From Oceaniovalibus sp. ACAM 378 (GTDB taxonomy: Bacteria > Pseudomonadota > Alphaproteobacteria > Rhodobacterales > Rhodobacteraceae): a stretch of 64,000 nucleotides of DNA. Shown here piece by piece: positions 25,644 to 35,398 of this stretch. Position numbers and translations under genes: made by a program. The stretch spans positions 1 through 64,000 of the forward strand of contig NZ_VSJK01000005.1 in NCBI RefSeq assembly GCF_008085915.1, given 5' to 3'. The notes below the pieces were generated by a model, which saw only the letters and a program-made list of their open reading frames with translations, was not told where the DNA came from and searched no databases. Every line of letters starts with the position of its first letter. Position 1 is the stretch's first letter.

Positions 25644-25775
25644 TGTCCAGTCCATCCTGTTCTTATTGGCCAGACCTTTGTGTCCGGCATGTTTCAAACC
25701 CGTCCTATATGGAGCGGCGCGGCGGATTATTCCAGTGAAAATAGGATCAAAGCCGCCACTTAGGGTTGATTGTGC

Positions 25776-27287
25776 CTATCGACGCCAGAAATCGGGATTC
25801 AACAGCGCAATCAGGGCCAGTGTCTCCATCCGGCCCAGCACCATGGCGGCGGCAAAGATCGTCTTGGCCACCCCGCTGAGCTCGATCATCATAATCGGGC
25901 TTGAGGCTGCCAGATCGACCAGTGGCCCGGTGGTTGTCAGGGCGGCCAGGGTCAGCACCGTCACCGTTTCGAACGGCAGACCGGTCAGCGAGAATGCCAC
26001 CATCACCAAAGCGATCGACAGCGCGAACAGCATGAAGAACACCCAGGCGACATAAGCGCCCTCGCGCCGGATCCGCCGCGCCGCCGATCCGGCACCGCCG
26101 ACCGATGTGGGGTGCACCAGCTTTTCCAACTCGCGCACACCATGTTTATAAAGTGCATAGATCCTGAGAAGTTTGACGCCGCCCGCCGTGGTCGCCACCC
26201 CGCCGCCGATCAGCGCCAGCGCCATCAGTACCAGACCGGGCGTCTCCAACCCTGACCAATTGCGCGCCGTGTCCCAGTCGGCGCTCTCATATCCTGTGGT
26301 CGTCAGAAACGACATCGTGGTGAACACCGCCCCCCACAGCGCCCGCAAGGCAGCGGAGCCGGTCATCTGGTCTTCGACCTCAAACGCGCCAATCCAGTGG
26401 CGCAGAAACAGGAAAAGCGGCAGGATGGTGACACAGATCAGTCCCATCTGCATTTCCGGATCGCGCAGCAGGTTGCGGTTGCCACGGATCGTGCCCTCGG
26501 AGGAAAAGGTCAGGCGCGAGACGGCAAAGAACAGGAACACAAAGACCAGCATTTCCGCCGGAATGCCACCTTCACCGCCCTGCCCGGTGGTGATTCCACT
26601 GGTTGCCAGCGTCGACATGGCGCGGCAGACGGCGGCCAGCGGTGTTTCGCCCGCGATATACAGCCCGATCCACAGCAGCGCCGTAAGCCCGGCATAGACA
26701 GGCGCCAACCGGGCGGTGAACCGGACCAGCCGTTCCGAGCCATCGGCGACGCGGGTGATCTGCGCGGCGCCGACACCGGTTCCTTCGCCGATCTGTTCGC
26801 CTGACAGCACCTCGAATCCGCCGAGGTTCATCGGCGCGATGATCGCCACCGCCGTCACCCAGACCAGAAACCCGCCAAGCCAGCCGACCATGGCGCGCCA
26901 CAGGTGAAGAGTGTCGGGCAGGCGCGCAGGTTCGTACAGGGTGGTGCCGGTCGTGGTCATCGATGAAATCATCTCGAACCATGCGCTGGTGAAGGCCGTG
27001 GTGCCCAAGGCCTCGTAGAACGGCACGGCCATAAGCGCGGGCACGACGGTAAACGCGACGACGATCGCGATGAGATATCCCCGCGCCCGGCGGCGCACGA
27101 CCATGCCATTCGTTGCAATGGCGATCAGCACAACCATGATCGAGAACAGCACAAAGGAATAAAAGAACGCCCGCGCCACGGACAGGTCGCGCAGGATATA
27201 GGCGTGTATCGCGGGCACGACCATGGCCAGAGTCGCGATCCCCAGAAGGATCACGATGAACGGCAGGCGGATCAGCAGGCGTTCCAT
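25776..27287 (-). CDS. trkH: Trk potassium transporter membrane subunit
   Basis: 503 residues with ten or more membrane helices. TTTGTTLYEPARL, LATSGITTGQGGEGG and FLTTTGYESADWDTA are the repeated pore-loop segments of the TrkH family. It takes up potassium with the NAD-binding regulator TrkA encoded 21 bases upstream. This gene order (ntr genes, trkA, trkH, hfq, hflX) is a known alphaproteobacterial cluster. Confidence 0.94.
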   Translation of the reverse strand: MERLLIRLPFIVILLGIATLAMVVPAIHAYILRDLSVARAFFYSFVLFSIMVVLIAIATNGMVVRRRARGYLIAIVVAFTVVPALMAVPFYEALGTTAFTSAWFEMISSMTTTGTTLYEPARLPDTLHLWRAMVGWLGGFLVWVTAVAIIAPMNLGGFEVLSGEQIGEGTGVGAAQITRVADGSERLVRFTARLAPVYAGLTALLWIGLYIAGETPLAAVCRAMSTLATSGITTGQGGEGGIPAEMLVFVFLFFAVSRLTFSSEGTIRGNRNLLRDPEMQMGLICVTILPLFLFLRHWIGAFEVEDQMTGSAALRALWGAVFTTMSFLTTTGYESADWDTARNWSGLETPGLVLMALALIGGGVATTAGGVKLLRIYALYKHGVRELEKLVHPTSVGGAGSAARRIRREGAYVAWVFFMLFALSIALVMVAFSLTGLPFETVTVLTLAALTTTGPLVDLAASSPIMMIELSGVAKTIFAAAMVLGRMETLALIALLNPDFWRR

Positions 27288-27308
27288 CGCCGTTTCCCTT
27301 TCCGTGAC

Positions 27309-28685
27309 TCAGAAAAAGTCGATGCTGACCTGAAACAGCCGCTCGACCTCGGGCACGTCGCCGGACATGGCGAACAGCACGATCAGGTCGCCCTCTTCAA
27401 CCCGCGTCTTGCCGTTTGGAGTGATCACCTGATCGCCCTTTTGCACCGCGCCCACAAGTACACCTTCCGGGAACGCGATGTCGCGGATCAGTTGCCCCGA
27501 GATCGGCGAGGTTGAAAGCACCTGCGCCTCGATCACCTCGGCCTCGGCATCCCCGATGGAATAAACGCCGCGCACCCGCCCCTGACGGATATGGCGCAGG
27601 ATTGACGACACCGTGGTGGATCGCGGATTGACGAAAGCGTCGATGTTCAGCGGCCCCATCAGGGATTGCAGCGTCGGATCGTTCACCAGACAGATCGCCA
27701 TCTTGCACCCCGCCGATTTCGCCCGGACCCCGGCCAGAACGTTGACCTTATCGTCGTCGGTCACGCAGAGCACCGCATCGGCCTTGCTGATGCTGGCCTC
27801 GGTCAGCAGTTCCATGTTCAGCCCGTCGCCGTGCAGAACAATGGTACGCTCCAGCATGTCTGCCGCGCGTTCGGCGATCGGGCGCGAGCGCTCGATGATC
27901 TTGACGCGCACCCGGTCGGTGCGTTTTTCCAGAGCAGTGGCAACCGCCAGCCCGACGTTGCCCCCTCCGATGATGACAACGCGGCGCTGTTGGGCAAAGG
28001 ATTTACCAAAGATCTCCAGCGTGCGTTTTACATCGTCGCGGTGCGCCAGCACATAGATCTGATCCTCGGCGAACAGTTGGTCACCGGCATCCGGCGCGAA
28101 CAGCACTCCGTTGCGCCGCACCCCCACGACAAGGGCGCGCAGGGTCGAAAACAGGTCGGTCAGCTGGCGCAGCGGCGTGTTCAGAACCGGGCAATCCGCG
28201 TCCAGCGCGATGCCGACAAGTTGGGTCATGCCGCCCAGAAACGCCTGAGTGTCAAAGGCAACGGGTGCCGCCAGCCGGCGCAGCGCGGCATCGGCCACTT
28301 CACGTTCGGGGCTGATCACCACATCGATGGGCATGTGATCGCGCCGGTAAAGATCGGAATACAGTGCGTCGAGATAGCTTTGCGAGCGCAGGCGCGCGAT
28401 CTTGCGCGGCACCGAAAACACGGAATGGGCGACCTGACAGGTCACCATGTTCACCTCGTCCGAATGGGTCGCGGCAATCAGCATGTCGGCGTCCCGCGCC
28501 CCCGCCCGGTCCAGCACATCGGGATAGGAGGCGAAACCCGCGACCCCCTGCACATCCAGCGTGTCGGTGGCGCGGCGCACCAGATCGGCGTTGTTGTCGA
28601 CCACGGTCACGTCGTTCTTTTCGCCCGCAAGGTGGCGCGCGATCTGCCAGCCGACCTGCCCCGCACCGCAGATGATGACCTTCAT
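27309..28685 (-). CDS. trkA: Trk potassium uptake regulator
   Basis: 458 residues with two RCK units: KVIICGAGQVGWQIARHLAG at the N-terminus, and VVIIGGGNVGLAVATALEK near residue 235, each followed by a TrkA-C domain. The protein binds NAD(H) and gates TrkH. The start at 28685 has AGGAGAACGAC directly upstream. It is preceded on the other strand by a divergent lipoprotein gene. Confidence 0.95.
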   Translation of the reverse strand: MKVIICGAGQVGWQIARHLAGEKNDVTVVDNNADLVRRATDTLDVQGVAGFASYPDVLDRAGARDADMLIAATHSDEVNMVTCQVAHSVFSVPRKIARLRSQSYLDALYSDLYRRDHMPIDVVISPEREVADAALRRLAAPVAFDTQAFLGGMTQLVGIALDADCPVLNTPLRQLTDLFSTLRALVVGVRRNGVLFAPDAGDQLFAEDQIYVLAHRDDVKRTLEIFGKSFAQQRRVVIIGGGNVGLAVATALEKRTDRVRVKIIERSRPIAERAADMLERTIVLHGDGLNMELLTEASISKADAVLCVTDDDKVNVLAGVRAKSAGCKMAICLVNDPTLQSLMGPLNIDAFVNPRSTTVSSILRHIRQGRVRGVYSIGDAEAEVIEAQVLSTSPISGQLIRDIAFPEGVLVGAVQKGDQVITPNGKTRVEEGDLIVLFAMSGDVPEVERLFQVSIDFF

Positions 28686-28826
28686 GTCGTTCTCCTGTCG
28701 GATTGCCAAAGGGCATGCCGTGTGGACAATTGCCGGGTTCGGTGTGACCCTCGCACCATCAGAGTGCAACCTGGATCACCCTGCGCCGTTGAAGCGCAGT
28801 CATGGCAACAGAAAACCGAGGAAGCA

Positions 28827-29330
28827 ATGCAAAACCGAACGCCGCTGTCCCTGCTTCTCCTTGCGCCGGTGCTGATATCGGCCTGCGCGCCCTATTCGGG
28901 ATATTACCGCGATGGCCAAAGCGTGGCGCGGCTGAATGCCGACCAGACCGGTTGCGACGTGCTGGCGGTGAATTCAGTCCCGCCCGACAAAAGGGTGCGC
29001 ACGACGCCCCTTAGGGTGGTACCCGGAGAAACGGTCTGCAACAGCGAACAGGTCTGCGTCACGTCGGCGCCTCAGGTGTTCGGCGGCGAGATCTATACCG
29101 TCGATGCCAATGCCGGGTTGCGCAAACGGGTTGCGGCGCAATGCATGATCGACAAGGGATATCGCAAGGTTTCGGTGCCCGCCTGCACACCCGCTGTGGC
29201 GAAAGAGGCCGTGGCCCGGGCGCCGCAGGTTCTGCCGCCGCTGACCGGCAATGTCTGTGCGGCGCGTTCGCCCGATCAGGGTTACGTCTTTGTCGCCACA
29301 GTGCCCGCGTCCCGCGCGGGAACACCCTGA
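28827..29330 (+). CDS. Small lipoprotein, unrecognised family
   Basis: 167 residues. The signal MQNRTPLSLLLLAPVLISAC has a lipobox (ISAC, Cys20), so it should be lipidated. The mature part has several cysteines (residues 43, 71, 77, 106, 120, 144), often in pairs, and no domain I recognise. GAGGAAGC precedes the ATG. It is divergent from trkA and its 3' end overlaps the convergent alpha/beta hydrolase by 49 bases, so one of the two 3' ends may vary. Confidence 0.75.
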   Translation: MQNRTPLSLLLLAPVLISACAPYSGYYRDGQSVARLNADQTGCDVLAVNSVPPDKRVRTTPLRVVPGETVCNSEQVCVTSAPQVFGGEIYTVDANAGLRKRVAAQCMIDKGYRKVSVPACTPAVAKEAVARAPQVLPPLTGNVCAARSPDQGYVFVATVPASRAGTP

Positions 29331-30166
29331 ACGGTCAGGAACCGCAGAAGCATCGGATTGAACAGGTCGGCGCGTTCGCGCATCGGCCAGTGGCCGGTCT
29401 CCATCACCTCAAGCCGCGCATTCGGAATCAGCGCCGCCGCGCTCCGGGCGTGGCGCAGGGGGACCACCCGGTCGGCACTGCCATGGATGAACAGCACCGG
29501 CTGCTGCAACCCCGGCAGACGTGCCGTCAAATCACCGCGCAGCCCCTCAGGCGTCAGTTCTGCCGCCAGAAACCCATCGAATGTCCGCCGCCGCGCCTGA
29601 TCGCGCGCCACCGCGCGCAGTTCGGCCACCGCCGTGTCCGTAACCCGCAGCCGGTTGCCATAGCTGGCGCCCAGACCGATCCGCGCCAACGTGCTGTTCT
29701 TTGCCGCGGCATAGACCAACCCAAGGACTCCGGCGCGGGCCGCCCGCGCGCTGATTGCGTGAAACGGCAGCCGATCCGTCAGCCCGTAAGCCCCCACGGG
29801 CACAACCCGCCTGATACGGTCGGGGTGTTCCAGCGCCACCCACAGCGCCATGCCACCGCCCATGGACACCCCCGCCACATCAGCCTGTGCAATCCCCACG
29901 ATATCCATGAAATCGACCAGCCACGCTCCAAGATCGGCCAGCGAATGGGGTCCATCGAACCCTTCGCTTTCGCCGTATCCTGGCAGATCGGGCACCACCA
30001 TGCGCAGCCGGTGCCGCAAATCGCGCACCGTCAACCGCCAGGTCAGTTCCGCATGATCGAACCCGCCGCCATGGAGCAGCAGGACCGGGAATCCATCGCG
30101 CGGCCCCTCATCGACATAGCCGGTGCGCCGACCCTGCACGGTGGCGAACCGGTCGGCAAAGGGCAT
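29282..30166 (-). CDS. Alpha/beta hydrolase
   Basis: 294 residues. LLLHGGGFDHAE is the oxyanion block, GVSMGGG near 99-105 is the nucleophile elbow (Ser101), HGSADRVVP gives Asp232 and METGHWPMRE gives His259, so the triad is complete. It is probably an esterase or lactonase of unknown substrate. It starts three bases after the ntrX stop, so it is likely cotranscribed with the ntr genes. The last 16 codons overlap the lipoprotein gene on the opposite strand. Confidence 0.88.
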   Translation of the reverse strand: MPFADRFATVQGRRTGYVDEGPRDGFPVLLLHGGGFDHAELTWRLTVRDLRHRLRMVVPDLPGYGESEGFDGPHSLADLGAWLVDFMDIVGIAQADVAGVSMGGGMALWVALEHPDRIRRVVPVGAYGLTDRLPFHAISARAARAGVLGLVYAAAKNSTLARIGLGASYGNRLRVTDTAVAELRAVARDQARRRTFDGFLAAELTPEGLRGDLTARLPGLQQPVLFIHGSADRVVPLRHARSAAALIPNARLEVMETGHWPMRERADLFNPMLLRFLTVQGVPARDAGTVATKT

Positions 30167-30169
30167 GGT

Positions 30170-31579
30170 TCAGCCGTCCGCCTCTGCGTCCTCGATATGG
30201 GCGATCCGGTTGCCCATCTTTGACGATGTGACCACATTCAGCGACTTCAGCTTGCGGTGCAGCGCGCTGCGCTCCATCCCCACGAAGGTCGCCGTGCGGC
30301 TGATGTTGCCGCCGAACCGATTGATCTGGGTCAGCAGATACTCCCTTTCGAACAGTTCGCGCGCCTCGCGCAGCGGCAGCGTGGCCAGCGACCCCGACAG
30401 AACCACACGACCGTCTTCATCGGGCGAGGATTCGGTTCCGGGCAGTTCGGACGCCGCGATATCGCCCTTGTCGGCACCAAGGATCAGCACCCGTTCAATC
30501 ACGTTCTTCAACTGTCGCACATTGCCCGGCCACAGCATTGTTTGCAGCAGGGCAACCGCTTCGTCGCTGAGCCGACGCAGGGGCAAGCCTTGGGTCTTGT
30601 TGAAGCCCGCGATGAAATGTTCGGCCAGTTCGGGAATATCCTCGCGCCGGTCATCCATCGACGGAACGGCGATCGGCACCACCGCCAGACGGTGAAACAG
30701 CTCTTGGCGGAAACGCCCGGCCTTGATCTCGGACGCCAGATCACGGTTGGTCGACGAAATCACCCGCATGTCCACGCGGATCTTTTCGGCCCCGCCGACG
30801 CGGGCAAAGGACTGATCGACCAGCACGCGCAGGATCTTGCTCTGGGTGCCGGGCGGCATGTCGGCCACCTCGTCAAAGAACAAAATGCCGCCGTCGGCCT
30901 GTTCCAGCAGCCCGGGTTCTATGCCCCGCTCGGCGCTTTCCCGGCCAAACAGCACGTCTTCCATGCGATCAGGTTCGATCGTCGCCGAGGAAACGGTGAC
31001 AAAGGGTGCCGCGGCGCGGTTCGAATTTGCGTGGATATAGCGCGCGGCGACTTCTTTGCCGCTGCCCGCCGGACCGGTCAACATCACGCGGCCGTTGCTT
31101 TTCGTCACCTTGTCGAGGTTTGATTTCAACGTCTTGAACGCCGAACTTGCACCAATCATTTCGGAAACCGTGCCATCGCGCCGCTTCAGCTCGGTGTTTT
31201 CCCGGCGCAGGCGGCTAGTCTCCATCGCGCGGCCGATAACCATGGTCAACTGATCGATGTTGAACGGCTTTTCGATGAAGTCATAGGCGCCCTGCTTGAT
31301 CGCCGCGACGGCAATTTCCACGTTGCCATGGCCCGAGATAATGATGATAGGCACGCCGGGATGATCGCGCTTGGTCGCCTTCAGGATGTCGATCCCGTCC
31401 ATCTGGCTGTCTTTCAGCCAGATATCGAGGATCATCAGCGAAGGGAGTTCTTTCGCGATCTCGGCCAGACAATCGTCCGAATTTCCGGCCATCCGGGTCG
31501 TATAGCCTTCGTCTTTCAGGATGTCCGAGATCAATTCTCGAATGTCCCTTTCGTCGTCTACGATCAGAATGTCGCCCAT
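30170..31579 (-). CDS. ntrX: Nitrogen response regulator NtrX
   Basis: 469 residues: a receiver domain (ILIVDDERDIRELI, phospho-acceptor in LMILDIWLKD), an AAA+ domain with TGPAGSGKEVAAR and FFDEVADMPPG, and a C-terminal Fis-type helix-turn-helix. The segment that normally holds GAFTGA (between LFGRE and LLEQADGG) reads SAERGIEPG, so the sigma54-contact loop is missing. NtrX therefore probably does not act as a classical sigma54 activator. AAAGGAG lies before the start. The cognate kinase gene ntrY is 16 bases upstream. Confidence 0.95.
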   Translation of the reverse strand: MGDILIVDDERDIRELISDILKDEGYTTRMAGNSDDCLAEIAKELPSLMILDIWLKDSQMDGIDILKATKRDHPGVPIIIISGHGNVEIAVAAIKQGAYDFIEKPFNIDQLTMVIGRAMETSRLRRENTELKRRDGTVSEMIGASSAFKTLKSNLDKVTKSNGRVMLTGPAGSGKEVAARYIHANSNRAAAPFVTVSSATIEPDRMEDVLFGRESAERGIEPGLLEQADGGILFFDEVADMPPGTQSKILRVLVDQSFARVGGAEKIRVDMRVISSTNRDLASEIKAGRFRQELFHRLAVVPIAVPSMDDRREDIPELAEHFIAGFNKTQGLPLRRLSDEAVALLQTMLWPGNVRQLKNVIERVLILGADKGDIAASELPGTESSPDEDGRVVLSGSLATLPLREARELFEREYLLTQINRFGGNISRTATFVGMERSALHRKLKSLNVVTSSKMGNRIAHIEDAEADG

Positions 31580-31595
31580 TTGGAATCTCCTTTCG

Positions 31596-33884
31596 TCATA
31601 CTGCCACCTCGTGTTGCTTGCCCGTGTCCTGATCGACCAGACGGGGCAATCTTATGTCGGCCCGAGCCCCGCGATGGGGGTCGTTTCCGAACGGTTGGGC
31701 GTCACTCAAAATCAGAGTGCCGCCATGTTCTTCGATGATCTTCTTGACGATCGGCAGGCCAAGGCCGGTGCCCTGGGCGCGTGTCGTCACATAGGGTTCG
31801 AACAGCCGCGTGCGATCTTCGGGCAGGCCGATCCCGTTGTCTTCGATGGTGATGTGAATGTCACCCGGATCGAACGTCATTGTCACCCGCACTTCGGGCA
31901 CGTGGCCTTCTGGCTTGCCTTTTTCGTTAAGGCTTTCAATCGCTTCACCGGCGTTCTTGATCAGATTCGTCACGGCCTGACTGATCATTGTCGCGTCGAA
32001 ATCGGCCATTACCGCCCCTTGCGGGATGTCCGAGGTAAATTTGATACCCGTCCGGTCCGCCTCTTGTCCCGCCTCTTGCAACGTGACGGCATCGCGCAGC
32101 AACCGGGCGATGTCATGGGTGCGGCGTTCCGGTTCGGGCATACGCGCGAACTTGGAAAATTCATCAACGATGCGGCGCAGATCGTTGGTCTGACGCACGA
32201 TCACATCGGTGTAATTGGCGAGCGAGGCCGCGTCTTCTTCGTTCATCTGACGGGAGAATTTGCGCTTGATGCGTTCAGCAGAGAGCTGAATCGGGGTCAG
32301 CGGGTTCTTGATTTCATGGGCGATGCGCCGGGCCACGTCGCCCCAGGCCGCCATCCGTTGTGCCGCAACCAGATCAGTCACGTCGTCAAAGGCCACGACA
32401 TACCCCTCGAGCTTGCCCGATTCCGATCGGCGGGTGGACACGCGCACCAGCAGGCTTTCCAGTGCGCCACCCCGGCTGACCTTGATTTCCTCCTGTGCCA
32501 CCTCGGTGCGGCGTGCATTGCGCAACCGTTCGAACAGCGGGCCGAATTCGGGCACAGCAACCGCCAGCGCCACCTTCTGTCCCTCGCTCCCGTCCAGATT
32601 CAACAACCGCTCGGCAGACCGGTTCACAAAGGTCACACAGCCCTTGGAATCCAGCCCCACCAGCCCCGCCGTCACCGAAGACAGTACCGAATCGAACAAC
32701 CGCCTGCGTCGGTCGATCTGCTCATTGGTGGCCAGCAACGTATCGCGCTGACCTTTGAGCTGTTTCGTCATCTGGTTGAACATGCGGCCCAGAACGGCGA
32801 TTTCGTCGTCGCCATCTTCTTCGCGCACGCGCACATCCATATCTCCGGCCCCGACCCGCTGTGCCGCGCCCGCCAGCCGTCCGATCGGCCCTGAAAGACG
32901 TTCGGCAAACCAAAGCCCCAGCCAGATCGCCGCGAGAATCAGGATCACGGCGAACCCAAGGTACAACAGTCCGAACTCGAACAGGATTCGGCCGCGTTCG
33001 CTTTCCAACTGATTGTAAAGACGCACGGTTTCCTGCGTGTCGTCCAACAGGGCCAGAATTTCTCCGTCAACATCGCGACTGACGTACAGATATCGGTTGC
33101 CGATCCCACCCAGCCGTTTCAGAGCGCGGAATTCGTTCTGCGCCCAATCCTCGATGACCACCGTTTCACCCTTGGCCGCACGTTCAATGTCACGAGCGTC
33201 GGGTTTTTCAAAGTCGAAAAGATATGACCCCTCACCCCGGGCGCGAATTTCACCGTTACTGTCGATCACAAAGGCTTCGCGCAACCCGCGTTGAATCCGG
33301 ACCTGTGCCTGCGCCAGCACCTGACGCATTTCGCCGTCCGACACCTGAAAACTCTCGCGTTGCAGCGACGACAGGAATTCGGCCAGCACATCGGTATCGG
33401 TGCGCAAATCCTGCCGCTGTTCGTCCTCATAGGCCTCGGCTGCCGAAAGCGAGGCCCCGACCACATCGCGCACCCGTTCGGAAAACCAGCCCTCAAGCCC
33501 GACATTCACCGTCAGCCCGGCAAAGATCGCCACCGTCACTGTCGGCACCAGCGCGATCAGCGCAAACACTCCGGTCAGCCGCAGGTGCAGCCGCGATCCC
33601 GCCGATTGCGCCCGCCGTGCCGCCACCATTCGCGCCAGTGCTCCAAGCACCAGAGCGGCAACCACAATCACATAGACAAGATCGGCCAGCAGCACCAACC
33701 GCAGCGACAGCGCCGATCCGCCGCCATCCAGCGGGCCGAGAACCAGAAAAGTGGCAAGCGTCAGCACCGGCCCCAGAACCACCAGACCGAAGGTCGCGAG
33801 GTTCTGCAGCCGCTTTTGTCGCCTGAGACGCACAAGGCGTTCCCAGGTGGCCATGCGGACGCGCCCCGTAACGGGCAGGCTCAC
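31596..33884 (-). CDS. ntrY: Sensor histidine kinase NtrY
   Basis: About 762 residues. Membrane segments at roughly 30-50, 60-85, 100-125 and 300-320 frame an extracytoplasmic part; HAMP follows, then a PAS domain, the H-box ([15 protein letters not shown]) and ATPase motifs (NLIKNAGEAIE, DNGIGLPE, GTGLGLPIVKKI). It phosphorylates NtrX. The ATG at 33890 is only one base after GGGAG, while the GTG two codons later (33884) is seven bases after it, so GTG is preferred. Confidence 0.94.
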   Translation of the reverse strand: MSLPVTGRVRMATWERLVRLRRQKRLQNLATFGLVVLGPVLTLATFLVLGPLDGGGSALSLRLVLLADLVYVIVVAALVLGALARMVAARRAQSAGSRLHLRLTGVFALIALVPTVTVAIFAGLTVNVGLEGWFSERVRDVVGASLSAAEAYEDEQRQDLRTDTDVLAEFLSSLQRESFQVSDGEMRQVLAQAQVRIQRGLREAFVIDSNGEIRARGEGSYLFDFEKPDARDIERAAKGETVVIEDWAQNEFRALKRLGGIGNRYLYVSRDVDGEILALLDDTQETVRLYNQLESERGRILFEFGLLYLGFAVILILAAIWLGLWFAERLSGPIGRLAGAAQRVGAGDMDVRVREEDGDDEIAVLGRMFNQMTKQLKGQRDTLLATNEQIDRRRRLFDSVLSSVTAGLVGLDSKGCVTFVNRSAERLLNLDGSEGQKVALAVAVPEFGPLFERLRNARRTEVAQEEIKVSRGGALESLLVRVSTRRSESGKLEGYVVAFDDVTDLVAAQRMAAWGDVARRIAHEIKNPLTPIQLSAERIKRKFSRQMNEEDAASLANYTDVIVRQTNDLRRIVDEFSKFARMPEPERRTHDIARLLRDAVTLQEAGQEADRTGIKFTSDIPQGAVMADFDATMISQAVTNLIKNAGEAIESLNEKGKPEGHVPEVRVTMTFDPGDIHITIEDNGIGLPEDRTRLFEPYVTTRAQGTGLGLPIVKKIIEEHGGTLILSDAQPFGNDPHRGARADIRLPRLVDQDTGKQHEVAV

Positions 33885-33984
33885 GGGCATACTCCCAAAT
33901 CATGTGTCGCTTTGCGCGACGTACCGCTCTATCTGGTGGTCTCTGTTCGGCCTGATACCGAACGGCCACCATTATGTTGCGGTT

Positions 33985-35349
33985 TTACATCAATTTGCGG
34001 CGCCGTGTCACGCGGATTTCAAGGTCGGTGATCTTTTTGCGCAATGTATTTCGGTTGATGCCCAGAAGTTCGGCGCATTTAGCCTGATTTCCGCCCGTCG
34101 CATCCAGTGCAATTTCGATTAACGGCCCTTCGACCTCTTTCAGAATCCGCTGGTGCAGACCCGATGGCGGCAGGCTGCCACCGTGCAGATCAAAGTATCG
34201 TTTCAAGTGCTTGGCGACCGCCCCTGACAGTTTTTCGCCCGGGGTGACGGGCGCACTGACCATTGCGGGCTGATTGGCCAGCGCCGCCTGCGCCTCGTCG
34301 TCGCCGATGGTCGCCTGACTGCCGGTGATCGCGATGCTGCGCACGGTATTTTCCAGCTGTCGCACGTTGCCCGGCCAGCTATAGCTGCGAATCAGGTGTT
34401 GCGCCCGGTCGGAAAACTGCCGCGCGGGCAGGCCGTCACTTTCGGCGCGTTGCAGGAAATAGGCCGCCAGCAGAGGAATGTCATCGACCCGTTCGCGCAG
34501 CGTCGGCACGGCGACCGTCACCCCGCCAATGCGATAGAAAAGATCCCGGCGAAACGCCCCGGCGTCCATGCGCGCCGCCAGATCGGTTTGCGTGGCGGCC
34601 AGGATGCGCGGCGCATTATCGCCCAGCCGGTCCAGCATCCGCACGACATTGCCTTGGGTTTCCTCATTCAGATCGCCGACTTCATCGAACAGGATCGATC
34701 CGCCGCGCGCCCGGGCGATCATTGTCGCCGGCCCATCCGTGGCCGACAGATCGGTGGCACCGGCCACCACGAAGGGCAGCGAACGGCGGTCAGAGAAATC
34801 GTGAATTGCTCGCGCGATCAGCGATTTGCCGGTGCCCGATTCGCCCGTGATCAGCACCGAAAGATCGGCGTTCAGCACGCGCGCGACCAGCCGGTACAAT
34901 TCCTGCATGGCCGGGGTGCGTCCGACCAGCGGCAGATCGTCGGCGGGTTTGGCCGGGCCTTTCGATTCCGGAGCCTTGACGCGTCGCTTGATGTCCAGCG
35001 CCCGCGCCGCGCGTTTCAACAGATCGGGCAGGTCGAAAGGTTTGGGAAGGTAATCAAAGGCGTCCGCCTCGGCGGCCTTGATCGCTGTCATGATCGTGTT
35101 CTGAGCGGAAATCACGATCACCGGCAGGCCGGGACGTTCAAGCGCGATCCTCGGCAGCGCCTCAAGCCCGTTGCCGTCGGGCATGATGACATCCGAAATC
35201 ACCAGATCACCCTTTCCCTCTTCGACCCAGCGCATCAGCGTCACCATCGAGGATGTGGCATGCACCTTGCAGCCTGCCCGGGTCAGCGCCTGGGTCAGGA
35301 CTGTGCGGATCGTGCGGTCGTCATCGGCGACAAGTACGGTGCCATCCAT
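33985..35349 (-). CDS. ntrC: Nitrogen regulator NtrC
   Basis: 454 residues: receiver domain ([14 protein letters not shown], acceptor in [11 protein letters not shown]), AAA+ domain ([27 protein letters not shown]) and a Fis-type DNA-binding end ([20 protein letters not shown]). As in the Rhodobacter capsulatus NtrC, which is established to work with sigma70 polymerase, the GAFTGA loop is absent: between FVVAGATD and GGSILFDEV the sequence is short. The start has AAGGA eight bases upstream. NtrB lies 49 bases upstream. Confidence 0.95.
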   Translation of the reverse strand: MDGTVLVADDDRTIRTVLTQALTRAGCKVHATSSMVTLMRWVEEGKGDLVISDVIMPDGNGLEALPRIALERPGLPVIVISAQNTIMTAIKAAEADAFDYLPKPFDLPDLLKRAARALDIKRRVKAPESKGPAKPADDLPLVGRTPAMQELYRLVARVLNADLSVLITGESGTGKSLIARAIHDFSDRRSLPFVVAGATDLSATDGPATMIARARGGSILFDEVGDLNEETQGNVVRMLDRLGDNAPRILAATQTDLAARMDAGAFRRDLFYRIGGVTVAVPTLRERVDDIPLLAAYFLQRAESDGLPARQFSDRAQHLIRSYSWPGNVRQLENTVRSIAITGSQATIGDDEAQAALANQPAMVSAPVTPGEKLSGAVAKHLKRYFDLHGGSLPPSGLHQRILKEVEGPLIEIALDATGGNQAKCAELLGINRNTLRKKITDLEIRVTRRRKLM

Positions 35350-35398
35350 GGTTCAGTCCTTTGACAGTCTGTCGAGGTGCCGGAAAAAGCGGATCATA

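Noticed and set aside
27666-28826. An open plus-strand frame running opposite trkA and joining the lipoprotein gene
   Set aside because: The part before 28827 is antisense to trkA and has no protein character; only the segment from the ATG with a ribosome site and lipobox is real.
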